8,262 bases of DNA from Candidatus Omnitrophota bacterium (GCA_030634235.1 DAOWBD010000036.1:1-8262), one strand, 5' to 3'. Numbered from the stretch's first letter, positions 1 to 5,933 are shown. Made by a program: numbers and translations. The notes: generated from the letters alone by a model not told the origin.

Positions 1-365
1 TACTGCGTCGAGACTTCCGAGGCAAGGAAGATATTCGTTCTGATCTTTGTCGAACGTTTTTTTTCCGTGAAAGTCAGCGTCAGTTTTTTGGAACTTTGGG
101 CTCTTAAAGAAGCTCGATAGACCTTGTCTTTAAAACCCTGTTTTTCCAGGTCTTCGTAAATAAATTCCTGGCCTTTGAACTGGAAAATAATCCGAAACGA
201 GCTCTCTCCGGCATCCCCCTCCATGGGCTCGAGCGTCCCTTCCAGAAAGTTAGCCAATTCCTCAAGAAATTGTTTTCTGGTTTTTTTTTCAAAAGGTGAT
301 TTCGCGCTCAACAGAATGATCCCGCCAAGAAGAAGTATGACAACTAACCCCAACAGAATGTTCAT
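1..365 (-). CDS. Membrane-anchored protein of unknown function (3' end cut by window edge)
   Basis: I do not recognise this gene. The frame is open from an ATG at 365-363 to the left edge, giving 121 codons with no stop seen. Residues 2-20 are a single uncharged helix rich in Leu, Ile, Val and Gly, so the product is probably an inner-membrane protein anchored at its N-terminus or carrying an uncleaved signal. The rest (about 22-121) is mixed, charged and lysine-rich, with patterns expected of a small alpha/beta domain (FRIIFQFKGQEFIYEDLEKQ). The start is supported by two purine-rich AAGGAA stretches upstream; the farther one, 9 nt before the ATG, has the better spacing. The coding strand has A9 (281-289) and A8 (57-64) runs, each encoding Glu-Lys-Lys. 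It follows hflX after a 101-nt gap. Whether it shares that transcript is unknown. Confidence 0.7.
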   Translation of the reverse strand, partial: MNILLGLVVILLLGGIILLSAKSPFEKKTRKQFLEELANFLEGTLEPMEGDAGESSFRIIFQFKGQEFIYEDLEKQGFKDKVYRASLRAQSSKKLTLTFTEKKRSTKIRTNIFLASEVSTQ

Positions 366-393
366 GATTCCTTATTCCTTTTCATGATTTGAC

Positions 394-419
394 AAAAACC
401 GCCCGGAGAAACATTCTCC
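394..419 (-). terminator. Weak candidate terminator after hflX
   Basis: On the minus strand a perfect 6-bp stem (GGAGAA/TTCTCC, loop TGT) at 419-405 is followed by GGGCGG and then TTTTT at 398-394. It lies about 50 nt past the hflX stop and before the next start codon. The six bases between stem and T-run make it non-canonical, so termination here is only a possibility. Confidence 0.25.
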
Positions 420-466
420 CCTTTTGCATCTATGCATCTTAACATTGTCATTTTTAAAAAACACGT

Positions 467-1735
467 TTATTTATAAAACCGTCCGGCGACATTTTTAGGA
501 ACAGCCGCCCGTATGTTGATCGTCTCAGCATAATACTTGATCGAATACACTTCCCCCTCTTCATGGGCTAAATTTACCAGATCCATCCGGCTGATCGGAA
601 CATCAACATTGATCTCGACGATCAGAGAAGACAACATCTCGCTGATCTTATCCAGAAGCTCCGGGATATTCTCCCCGGTCTTAGCCGAAATACAAACGGC
701 ATTATCAAAGTTCTTTTCAAAACCCTTGAGCCATTCCCGGTCTTCCAATTTATCAATCTTATTTAGAACAAGGATCGTTACCTTATCCAAGGATTCTAAT
801 TCTTTCAAGACATCCTCAACCGATTCTTTTAAATGCCGGAAATAAGGATGGCTGACATCCATGACATGAAGCAGGACGTCCGCTTCCTGAACCTCTTCAA
901 GGGTCGCGTGAAAGGCCTCGATCAAATGATGCGGCAGATCATGCATGAACCCAACGGTATCGGAAAGAATGATCTTTTGGTTGTTCGGTAAAACAAGCTG
1001 GCGCGAAAGGGAATCGAGCGTTGTAAACAATCCGTTTCGCGTAACCTGTCCAGCCTGTGTTAAGGTATTGAGCAGTGTTGACTTTCCCGCGTTCGTATAT
1101 CCTACCAGTGAAAAGGCCGGGACTCCCTTATCTTTACGATGTTTACGCTTAAGCGCGCGCTGATTAGCGACCTCGCTTAAGTTCCTTTTTAATTTCACGA
1201 TACGCTGGCTAATGCGTCTCCGGTCAACCTCTAATTTCGTTTCCCCGGGGCCTAACGTTCCGATGCCACCGCCAAGCCGGGAAAGCTCAATGCCTTTGCC
1301 GACGAGCCTTGGCAAGAGATACTCGAGCTGAGCCAGCTCGACCTGCATTTTTCCTTCTTTACTGCTGGCATGCTTCGCGAAAATATCCAATATAAGCTGC
1401 GTGCGGTCAATGATCTTGGTCTTGATCACATTCTCAAGATTCCTTTGCTGGCTCCCTTTTAAGTCGTGACTGAAGATAACCGTATCAACGGCCTGGGCAT
1501 GGCAAAGCTCCGCGATATCTTTCACCCTGGTCTCACTTATGAGATGACTTGCAGTCGGCTTATCAACAGAACAGGTCAATTGATCCACAACCTCCCCGCC
1601 GCAAGCCACAATAAGCTCCTTCATTTCATTAACGTCTTCATCAATGCTCCAACGCACCTTGTCCTTTTTGAATTTAACAATTACCAATAAGACCTTCTCG
1701 GCACCTTCGCGATTTTCGATCATAATATTCTTCAT
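467..1735 (-). CDS. hflX: GTPase HflX
   Basis: Ribosome-associated GTPase of the Obg-HflX superfamily. In studied bacteria HflX binds the large subunit and splits stalled or stressed 70S ribosomes; it acts in the cytoplasm. The 422-residue length is normal. Residues 1-190 form the HflX N-terminal domain, with the signature LGGGIGTLGPGETKLEVDRR at about 154-173 and a following basic coiled segment (about 174-203). The G domain shows G1 GYTNAGKST (212-220), the FTTLD switch region (237-241), G3 DTVGF (259-263), G4 NKID (325-328) and G5 SAKTG (350-354). All GTP-binding motifs are intact. The start ATG lies 7 nt after the miaA stop without a clear Shine-Dalgarno sequence, which suggests translational coupling. 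The miaA-hflX order recalls enterobacterial miaA-hfq-hflX, but hfq is absent here. Confidence 0.97.
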   Translation of the reverse strand: MKNIMIENREGAEKVLLVIVKFKKDKVRWSIDEDVNEMKELIVACGGEVVDQLTCSVDKPTASHLISETRVKDIAELCHAQAVDTVIFSHDLKGSQQRNLENVIKTKIIDRTQLILDIFAKHASSKEGKMQVELAQLEYLLPRLVGKGIELSRLGGGIGTLGPGETKLEVDRRRISQRIVKLKRNLSEVANQRALKRKHRKDKGVPAFSLVGYTNAGKSTLLNTLTQAGQVTRNGLFTTLDSLSRQLVLPNNQKIILSDTVGFMHDLPHHLIEAFHATLEEVQEADVLLHVMDVSHPYFRHLKESVEDVLKELESLDKVTILVLNKIDKLEDREWLKGFEKNFDNAVCISAKTGENIPELLDKISEMLSSLIVEINVDVPISRMDLVNLAHEEGEVYSIKYYAETINIRAAVPKNVAGRFYK

Positions 1736-1742
1736 AGATAGT

Positions 1743-2675
1743 TTACTCGGCCCCTAGCTTTATATCCCTCATTATCGTTTCAGCGATCCCCTCCGGAGTA
1801 TCCGATTCTTCCATCACGATCCATTGAAGGCGCTCCTCTTTTCTAAACCACGTCAACTGACGTTTAGCCAGGCGCCGCGTATTCTGCTTCATCATCTCAA
1901 CGGCCTTCGCTAAATCGTACTCATTTTTTAAGAATCCCAGCATCTCCTGGACGCCGATGATCTTCTTTGCTGTTAGGCTCCACTTGACTTTGTTTAACTT
2001 TTTTACTTCCTCAACCAATCCTTCTTCGACCATTCTTTCGACGCGCTTATCGATTTTGGCGTAAAGCTCCGGCCGGTCCCTGTTCAAGGCAAACGGCTTA
2101 ATGTCATATTTCCCCCAAAGCCCCTCGCGTTTTTTCTGCAGCTCCGAGATCGGTATTTTTTCCTGCCGGCAGATCTCTAACGCCCGGATGACCCGGCGCA
2201 CGTCATTAGGATGGATCTTCTCAACCGCCTGAGGGTCTTCTTCTTTAAGTTGATCATAAAGATACTGGTTCCCGTATTGCCGGGCCTGCTCCTTTAGGTC
2301 CTTGCGCAGCGCCTCGTTCTTGACCCCGCCTTCAAAGATACCGTCTAAAAGAACCTGCATATACATCCCGCTTCCACCGACGATCACCGGAACGCGCCCT
2401 CTGTCATGGATCTCCTTGATAGCGGCCAAGGCCGTCTGGTTATACCGGGCGACATCGAACTCTTCCTCGACGGAAAGGATATCGATCAAATGATGCGGGA
2501 CCGCCTCGATCATATCCTTCGGGGGCTTATTGCTGGCAATATTTATCTCCTTATAAATCTGCATCGAATCGCAGGAAATAATCTCTCCCTGAATATTTTG
2601 CGCGATAAAAAAAGCGACATCTGATTTGCCAACAGCGGTGGGGCCAACAATAAAAATAATTTCTTTAGAATTCAT
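1743..2675 (-). CDS. miaA: tRNA dimethylallyltransferase MiaA
   Basis: Transfers a dimethylallyl group from DMAPP to N6 of adenosine 37 in tRNAs that read codons starting with U, the first step towards ms2i6A. The 310-residue length is normal. Visible motifs are the P-loop GPTAVGKS (11-18), the DSMQIY motif (36-41) that contacts A37, VPHHLID (59-65), VGGSGMY (99-105), HPNDVRRVIRALE (155-167) and the C-terminal TRRLAKRQLTWFR (266-278). Two family motifs are altered. The usual Thr of GGTGLY is Ser102, a conservative change, and the usual IGYKE is IGVQE (240-244). I infer an active enzyme of a divergent branch. The ATG is 8 nt after the upstream stop and has no Shine-Dalgarno sequence, as with hflX downstream, so the three genes look like one coupled operon. 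Confidence 0.97.
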   Translation of the reverse strand: MNSKEIIFIVGPTAVGKSDVAFFIAQNIQGEIISCDSMQIYKEINIASNKPPKDMIEAVPHHLIDILSVEEEFDVARYNQTALAAIKEIHDRGRVPVIVGGSGMYMQVLLDGIFEGGVKNEALRKDLKEQARQYGNQYLYDQLKEEDPQAVEKIHPNDVRRVIRALEICRQEKIPISELQKKREGLWGKYDIKPFALNRDRPELYAKIDKRVERMVEEGLVEEVKKLNKVKWSLTAKKIIGVQEMLGFLKNEYDLAKAVEMMKQNTRRLAKRQLTWFRKEERLQWIVMEESDTPEGIAETIMRDIKLGAE

Positions 2676-2683
2676 ATAGGCGC

Positions 2684-3457
2684 TTAGGGATAGATCTCGG
2701 TGGGATATCCTTCTTTGGATAGTTTCAATTTCAACTTTCGCGCCTCATCTAACAGGGCCAGCTGACCGACCCGTACGCGATAAAATGTTCTGCCTTTTGG
2801 GTCGACCGTCTCAACAATATACGCGTATTCCCCTTTTTGCTGCAATTCCACGCTAAGACTTTCCGCTCTTTTACGGTCGATAAATGCCCCGACCTGCACG
2901 GCGAAATATTGCTTTTCATTAAGAAGCTGCTTGGCCACGTGGGCATCGAGGCTGTCGGGAAATTGAACCGTGATCTTCGTTAAATACTCACGGGCCTGAT
3001 TCCATTGGGTTAATTTTAAATTGACCCGGGCTAATTTCAAATAGATCAAGCTTAAAAATTCCGACTCCGGGCTTACCTTTAGAAGACGCTTCGCGACTCT
3101 TTGCGCCTGTTTATAGTGTCCGTCGCCGTAATAGCCGTCGAAAAGCCCAAGATAAGCTTTATCGGCAAGCGTGCCGTCGATCTTCTTTTTGGTAAGTTTC
3201 ATGAACGTCTCGCGAGCCTGCGCGTACTGCCCAAGCCGCAGATCACAGAGCCCCGAATAGTAAAGGATCTCATCTCTTTCATCTGCCTTTAATTCAGAAG
3301 AAAGCAACTGAGAGGCTATTTCTTTCGCCAGCTTGTAATCCTGTTTTATGATGGCTGTTTCGATGTTTTTCAGCGAGATATCAGAAAAACCATATAAACA
3401 GAACACGGCCAATAAAAGGATCCCAAGATTTATTTTGCAAAGAAAACTCTTCATCAT
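2684..3457 (-). CDS. Exported TPR protein with C-terminal SPOR domain
   Basis: 257 residues. The N-terminus has a basic start and a hydrophobic core (about 9-22), so the protein is exported or membrane-anchored; I see no good lipobox. Residues about 35-170 form helical tetratricopeptide-like repeats, for example YYSGLCDLRLGQYAQARETF (66-85) and LKLARVNLKLTQWNQAREYL (140-159). Residues 182-257 form a SPOR domain that starts YFAVQVGAF, with a late YRVRVGQL strand and a final GYPTEIYP. SPOR domains bind peptidoglycan stripped of stem peptides, often at division sites. The combination suggests an envelope scaffold or a YbgF-like adaptor; the exact partner is unknown. Two adjacent ATG codons (3457 and 3454) could serve as start, and only a weak AAGATAG lies upstream. 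It heads the tight miaA-hflX cluster. Confidence 0.88.
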   Translation of the reverse strand: MMKSFLCKINLGILLLAVFCLYGFSDISLKNIETAIIKQDYKLAKEIASQLLSSELKADERDEILYYSGLCDLRLGQYAQARETFMKLTKKKIDGTLADKAYLGLFDGYYGDGHYKQAQRVAKRLLKVSPESEFLSLIYLKLARVNLKLTQWNQAREYLTKITVQFPDSLDAHVAKQLLNEKQYFAVQVGAFIDRKRAESLSVELQQKGEYAYIVETVDPKGRTFYRVRVGQLALLDEARKLKLKLSKEGYPTEIYP

Positions 3458-3497
3458 CGCCGCTATCTTAACAAAAATAATACCTTTTTTCTATGAA

Positions 3498-3523
3498 AAC
3501 CTGTGCCTGCGCTCCAGCAGGTT
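3498..3523 (-). other. Inverted repeat between the 106-codon ORF and the SPOR gene
   Basis: AACCTG at 3498-3503 pairs with CAGGTT at 3518-3523, and an alternative inner stem CCTGC/GCAGG exists within it. On the minus strand the outer stem is followed by only a short T-run (TTTTC). It may be a weak terminator or attenuator before the TPR/SPOR-miaA-hflX cluster, or it may have no function. Confidence 0.25.
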
Positions 3524-3532
3524 AACCTCCCG

Positions 3533-3853
3533 TTAAATGGGCAACAGCCCGCTCTTCGCGCTTAGGTCGTATAGATAAAGCGCGCTGCCTCCCTCTTTAA
3601 GCTGTTTCAATGGGATGCCGTCACGGCCCAATAATTCCAGAATAAATTCCCGCGTATCTTCGGGAATATGCGTCAAAGAATGCGCCGCTGTTTTTAGAGG
3701 ATGTAAAAGCAATACGCACAAAAGACCCCCATGGATCACGAGAGAAGCCTTCTTTTTCGATTGCATGGTCATCACCGCGCCATAGGCAAAGAGAATAAAA
3801 ATACCGGGCAAATGAAAAACACCACATCCCTGACTGCCAACAGGGCCGAACAT
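3533..3853 (-). CDS. Small hydrophobic protein of unknown function, possibly the 3' part of a broken gene
   Basis: 106 codons from an ATG at 3853; I do not recognise the family with confidence. Two hydrophobic segments are visible (about 11-29 and 37-53), with a lone Gly-Cys-Gly at 9-11 in front of the first. A charged C-terminal half (about 60-106) contains IPEDTREFILELLG. Codon use in the C-terminal half looks like real coding sequence. No Shine-Dalgarno sequence precedes the ATG. The same frame continues upstream through TGA (3883-3881) and TAG (3889-3887) into the 31-codon ORF, so the two may once have been one gene. The Gly-Cys-Gly followed by paired membrane helices is faintly like DUF2752 or the exosortase/archaeosortase group, but family-defining residues are not convincing. 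Alternative starts lie at 3772 (ATG) and 3766 (ATG). Confidence 0.5.
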   Translation of the reverse strand: MFGPVGSQGCGVFHLPGIFILFAYGAVMTMQSKKKASLVIHGGLLCVLLLHPLKTAAHSLTHIPEDTREFILELLGRDGIPLKQLKEGGSALYLYDLSAKSGLLPI

Positions 3854-3886
3854 TATTGATGGATAAAAACTTTCTGGTCATGTGTA

Positions 3887-3982
3887 CTAATATAGCAGGG
3901 TTGTTTTGTGAGTCAAAGTACAAAAATAAAAAGCGGAGACCAGAAGAAGACTGCAGATTAAAGCCAGAACAACTTTTTTCAT
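3887..3982 (-). CDS. 31-residue single-pass membrane peptide or gene fragment
   Basis: A short ORF from ATG 3982-3980 to TAG 3889-3887. The product starts MKKVVLALICSLLLVSAFYF: two lysines followed by one hydrophobic helix, and a short polar tail (CTLTHKTTLLY). It would be either a one-pass inner-membrane peptide or a bare signal sequence. Initiation looks strong: a purine-rich stretch with GGGGG at 3994-3990 sits about 8 nt before the ATG. It starts 55 nt after the end of the DUF3106-like gene, so it could be the next member of the sigma-factor operon. It is in frame with the 106-codon ORF downstream, separated by two stops, so it may instead be the 5' fragment of a single disrupted gene. 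No function can be assigned. Confidence 0.45.
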   Translation of the reverse strand: MKKVVLALICSLLLVSAFYFCTLTHKTTLLY

Positions 3983-4037
3983 AACCTTTCCCCCTTCCCT
4001 TCTTTCCTCATTATCCCTTTCTTTTTATACACCACCA

Positions 4038-4709
4038 CTAACGCCCCCCATTCCTTAATCTATGACGCCCCTCCCTCATTTGATGCCTTTGTTCTTTACT
4101 CAGGCCATGGAGCTTTTTTCTTTTCTCTTTAAGCTGCTGGCGTTGTTCAGGAGACAAATTTTCACGCTTTTCCTTCACCCGTTGACGTATGGCCTTCTTT
4201 TGTCCCTCATCCAAGCCTTTCAATCTTTTTCTCTTCTCCCTGATCTGCTGTTTTTCTTCCGGAGAAAGATTTTGAAAACGCTCGCGCCGCTCCTTGATCA
4301 TCTGCTTCTTTTCAGGTGATAAATTCTTCCACTTTTCATATTTTTCACGAACCGCCTCGCGCTGTTCCTCATCGAGATCATAATATTTCTTCCAGTTCTG
4401 TTTAACTTTTTCTTTTTTTTCGGGCGAGAGTTCCTGGTATTGTTCAAATCTCTCCCGAAGCTCTTTCTTCTTCTGCGGATCCAGGTCTTTCCACTTTTCC
4501 ATTCGCTCGCGGTGCTCCTGGCGCTGTTGCAGCGTCATCTCCCCCCATTTCTGACGCATCTCTTCCCTGCGTCCTTCTAAATGATCCGCACCCCCCCCCC
4601 TCTCCTCGCCATGCTGTGCACCTGCAAACTGTACGGGCCATAGGATAAACAAACACAAGAAAAACCCCATCGCCGGAACGATCAAAAAGAACCTGTTCTT
4701 TTTACTCAT
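4038..4709 (-). CDS. Exported basic protein of 18-residue helical repeats (DUF3106-like)
   Basis: 223 residues from ATG 4709. GTG at 4712 is possible, but GGGAG at 4720-4716 is 6 nt from the ATG and only 3 nt from the GTG. Residues 7-31 form a hydrophobic signal sequence ending AGA, a plausible signal-peptidase site after residue 31. Residues 58-220 are nine tandem units of about 18 residues of the type L-S/D-P-E-x-K/R-x-x-(hydrophobic)-K/R-E-x, very rich in Lys, Arg, Glu and Gln. Such a protein would be an extended helical rod with net positive charge. This fits DUF3106 proteins, which I recall next to ECF sigma factors in several phyla; their role is not established. The gene follows the anti-sigma gene by 24 nt. 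I infer a periplasmic accessory or sensor for that system. A G10 run lies just after the signal peptide. Confidence 0.85.
   Translation of the reverse strand: MSKKNRFFLIVPAMGFFLCLFILWPVQFAGAQHGEERGGGADHLEGRREEMRQKWGEMTLQQRQEHRERMEKWKDLDPQKKKELRERFEQYQELSPEKKEKVKQNWKKYYDLDEEQREAVREKYEKWKNLSPEKKQMIKERRERFQNLSPEEKQQIREKRKRLKGLDEGQKKAIRQRVKEKRENLSPEQRQQLKEKRKKLHGLSKEQRHQMREGRHRLRNGGR
4050..4538 (-). repeat. Nine tandem protein repeats of 18 residues (54 bp) inside the DUF3106-like gene
   Basis: Protein units, numbered from ATG 4709, begin at residues 58, 76, 94, 112, 130, 148, 166, 185 and 203. Unit 7 has one extra residue. Example units are LSPEKKQMIKERRERFQN and LSPEEKQQIREKRKRLKG. Eighteen residues correspond to five turns of an ideal alpha-helix, so each repeat would present the same face. 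The DNA copies have diverged, so the array is old or is held by selection on the protein. Confidence 0.85.
4591..4600. repeat. Ten-base C/G homopolymer in a coding region
   Basis: A run of exactly ten C on the plus strand (G10 in the coding strand) encodes Arg-Gly-Gly-Gly at residues 37-40 of the DUF3106-like protein. Losing one G would lead to a TAG at 4579-4577, five codons on. Gaining one would open a different frame that runs to a stop near 4444. It is a candidate slippage site, or a place where a sequencing error could hide. Confidence 0.9.
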
Positions 4710-4715
4710 CACATT

Positions 4716-4720
4716 CTCCC
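4716..4720 (-). promoter_or_regulatory. Ribosome binding site that favours ATG 4709 for the DUF3106-like gene
   Basis: GGGAG in the coding direction, 6 nt before ATG 4709 and 3 nt before GTG 4712. The spacing favours the ATG. Confidence 0.6.
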
Positions 4721-4733
4721 GTCATTTTCATCA

Positions 4734-5237
4734 TTAAGTCTCTAGAACATCCAAGTTTTCAATGATGTCCAGGTCTTCAAGAAAGCCCATTTCTTCAATA
4801 AATTCAAGATTTTCAGCTAGCTCGATATTCTCGACCATCGCCAAGTCCTCCTGACTTAAGCTGGCTAACATTTGATTCGTATTCTGGATCCGTAAATAGT
4901 TATTTAAAGTAAAGCTTCCGACAATCACAACAATACAAGCCATCGCCAATGCCGGAACCAGACGCTTATTAAAAAGGCCGTTTTTAACCGCCTCTGACAC
5001 CCTCTCCTGCCAGGACCGCTCCAGGGCCAGCCTTGTCCAGAACCTTCCGACAAAACCGGGCTCAGGACAGACCTCATCGAGTTCGCCGAGCATCGCCCAG
5101 GATTCCTCAAAGGCCTCACGCTCTTTTTGACAGCCCGGGCATCCGGATAGATGTTCCCTAACCTGTTGGCTTTCTTGCGGTCCCAATTCTTTGTCTAAAT
5201 AGGCCGGAATCAGTTTTTTAATTTCTTGGCAATCCAT
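4734..5237 (-). CDS. Anti-sigma factor with zinc-finger domain and acidic C-terminal tail
   Basis: 167 residues. The N-terminal domain (1 to about 40) is a ZAS/zf-HC2 zinc-binding anti-sigma domain: Cys3, then HLSGCPGC giving His29, Cys33 and Cys36 (HxxxCxxC). Such domains bind their cognate ECF sigma factor in the cytoplasm. A membrane helix follows at about 92-113. The remaining 54 residues (114-167) should face the periplasm and contain 14 Asp/Glu and one Arg, with repeated ENIEL, ENLEF and ENLDV motifs. I found no obvious ligand-binding domain in this tail. A strong GGAGGGG sits 8 nt before the ATG. It lies 75 nt downstream of the sigma gene and 24 nt upstream of the DUF3106-like gene. 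The pairing with the adjacent sigma factor is inferred from order and domain type. Confidence 0.9.
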   Translation of the reverse strand: MDCQEIKKLIPAYLDKELGPQESQQVREHLSGCPGCQKEREAFEESWAMLGELDEVCPEPGFVGRFWTRLALERSWQERVSEAVKNGLFNKRLVPALAMACIVVIVGSFTLNNYLRIQNTNQMLASLSQEDLAMVENIELAENLEFIEEMGFLEDLDIIENLDVLET

Positions 5238-5245
5238 TTTCTCTT

Positions 5246-5252
5246 CCCCTCC
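5246..5252 (-). promoter_or_regulatory. Strong Shine-Dalgarno of the anti-sigma gene
   Basis: GGAGGGG in the coding direction, 8 nt before ATG 5237. It is the best ribosome binding site in the window; the sigma gene just upstream has a weak site and a GTG start. The difference would favour more anti-sigma than sigma factor. Confidence 0.75.
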
Positions 5253-5312
5253 AGGCTTTTAAACACATGAATAATAGAATAGTTTCGGTATTAATATATA
5301 GCCTAATATCTC

Positions 5313-5933
5313 TTAACTGACGACCTTAAACCATCCGGATAACTTGTTTTTAAGACTTTCCCTCGCCCGGCTTAGCAGGGATTTGACTGCCTTGGATGAT
5401 ACGTTCATCGTCCGGGCAATCTCCTCATAAGAAAATTGCTCGTACCTCCGCAGAAGGACAGCCACGCGCTGATTTTCCGGCAGGTCATCAATGGCCGCTT
5501 TGACCGCCGCCGCTTTTTCCCTGAGGAGCACTTCATCATCCGGCGAAGCCGAATTTGGATCCTCAACCTGCCGTTTTAACTCGCCGTCATCCGAAGAAAA
5601 AGTCGCATCCAAAGAAACCGTTTTATACTTATTGCGCCGCAGTTCATTGAGGCTTAAATTTCTCGCGATCGTAAAGACCCATGTTTGAAATTTCGATTGA
5701 GGCTTGTAACTAGACCCGCTTTTATAGACACGGAGAAAGACCTCTTGCGTGAGATCCTCGGCGGCTTCGCGGCTATTAACATAACGGTAAATGAAATTGA
5801 CTAAGCGTGGAAAATATTTCCGCATCAAAGTTTCAAAAGAGGCCTTATTGCCCTCTTGAAACTCTAACATCAAACGGACGTCAGAGTCAGAAAGATAAGG
5901 ATTAGACTTGTCTTGAAGAGTAAAGAAAAACAC
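5313..5933 (-). CDS. RNA polymerase sigma factor, ECF subfamily
   Basis: 206 residues with the two-domain ECF layout. Region 2 spans about 33-100, with YFPRLVNFIYRYV, the AAEDLTQEVFLRVY element (57-70), which belongs to the core-binding part, and FQTWVFTIARNLSLNELRR for the -10 recognition part. A charged linker covers about 101-140. Region 4 spans about 142-195, with LPENQR (151-156) and a helix-turn-helix SYEEIARTMNVSSKAVKSLL (168-187). It would direct RNA polymerase to a stress or envelope regulon while held by the anti-sigma factor encoded next. The first codon is GTG (5933-5931) with a weak site upstream; no better in-frame start lies before region 2, though ATG 5870 would remove 21 residues. 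There is no extra C-terminal domain. Confidence 0.95.
   Translation of the reverse strand: MFFFTLQDKSNPYLSDSDVRLMLEFQEGNKASFETLMRKYFPRLVNFIYRYVNSREAAEDLTQEVFLRVYKSGSSYKPQSKFQTWVFTIARNLSLNELRRNKYKTVSLDATFSSDDGELKRQVEDPNSASPDDEVLLREKAAAVKAAIDDLPENQRVAVLLRRYEQFSYEEIARTMNVSSKAVKSLLSRARESLKNKLSGWFKVVS

Noticed and set aside
424..437. Short direct repeat TGCATC-TA-TGCATC in the gap between hflX and the leftmost gene
   Set aside because: Two 6-base copies are easily due to chance, and no operator or promoter arrangement around them was convincing.
3533..3853. Assignment to DUF2752 or to the exosortase/archaeosortase family
   Set aside because: Only a Gly-Cys-Gly and hydrophobic helices match. The expected Arg/Asn motifs and full set of helices are missing, so no family name was given.
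3621..3923. A 100-codon minus-strand frame overlapping the 106-codon ORF
   Set aside because: Its product is rich in Trp and Cys with no domain-like pattern. The overlapping frame at 3533-3853 has more protein-like composition and codon use, so only that one was kept.
4050..4538. CRISPR-like or minisatellite repeat
   Set aside because: The 54-bp periodicity exists at protein level, the DNA units are diverged, there are no spacers, and the region is one continuous reading frame.
5281..5312. Promoter-like AT-rich sequence between the sigma and anti-sigma genes
   Set aside because: Several TATA-like hexamers occur, but none has a -35 box at suitable spacing. Co-transcription from the upstream promoter is simpler.
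4444..5688. Plus-strand and off-frame minus-strand open frames inside the sigma, anti-sigma and DUF3106-like genes
   Set aside because: They lie wholly inside well-supported genes, show no domains or ribosome binding sites, and are shadows. The one at 4444-4656 was used only to predict the result of a slip at the G10 run.
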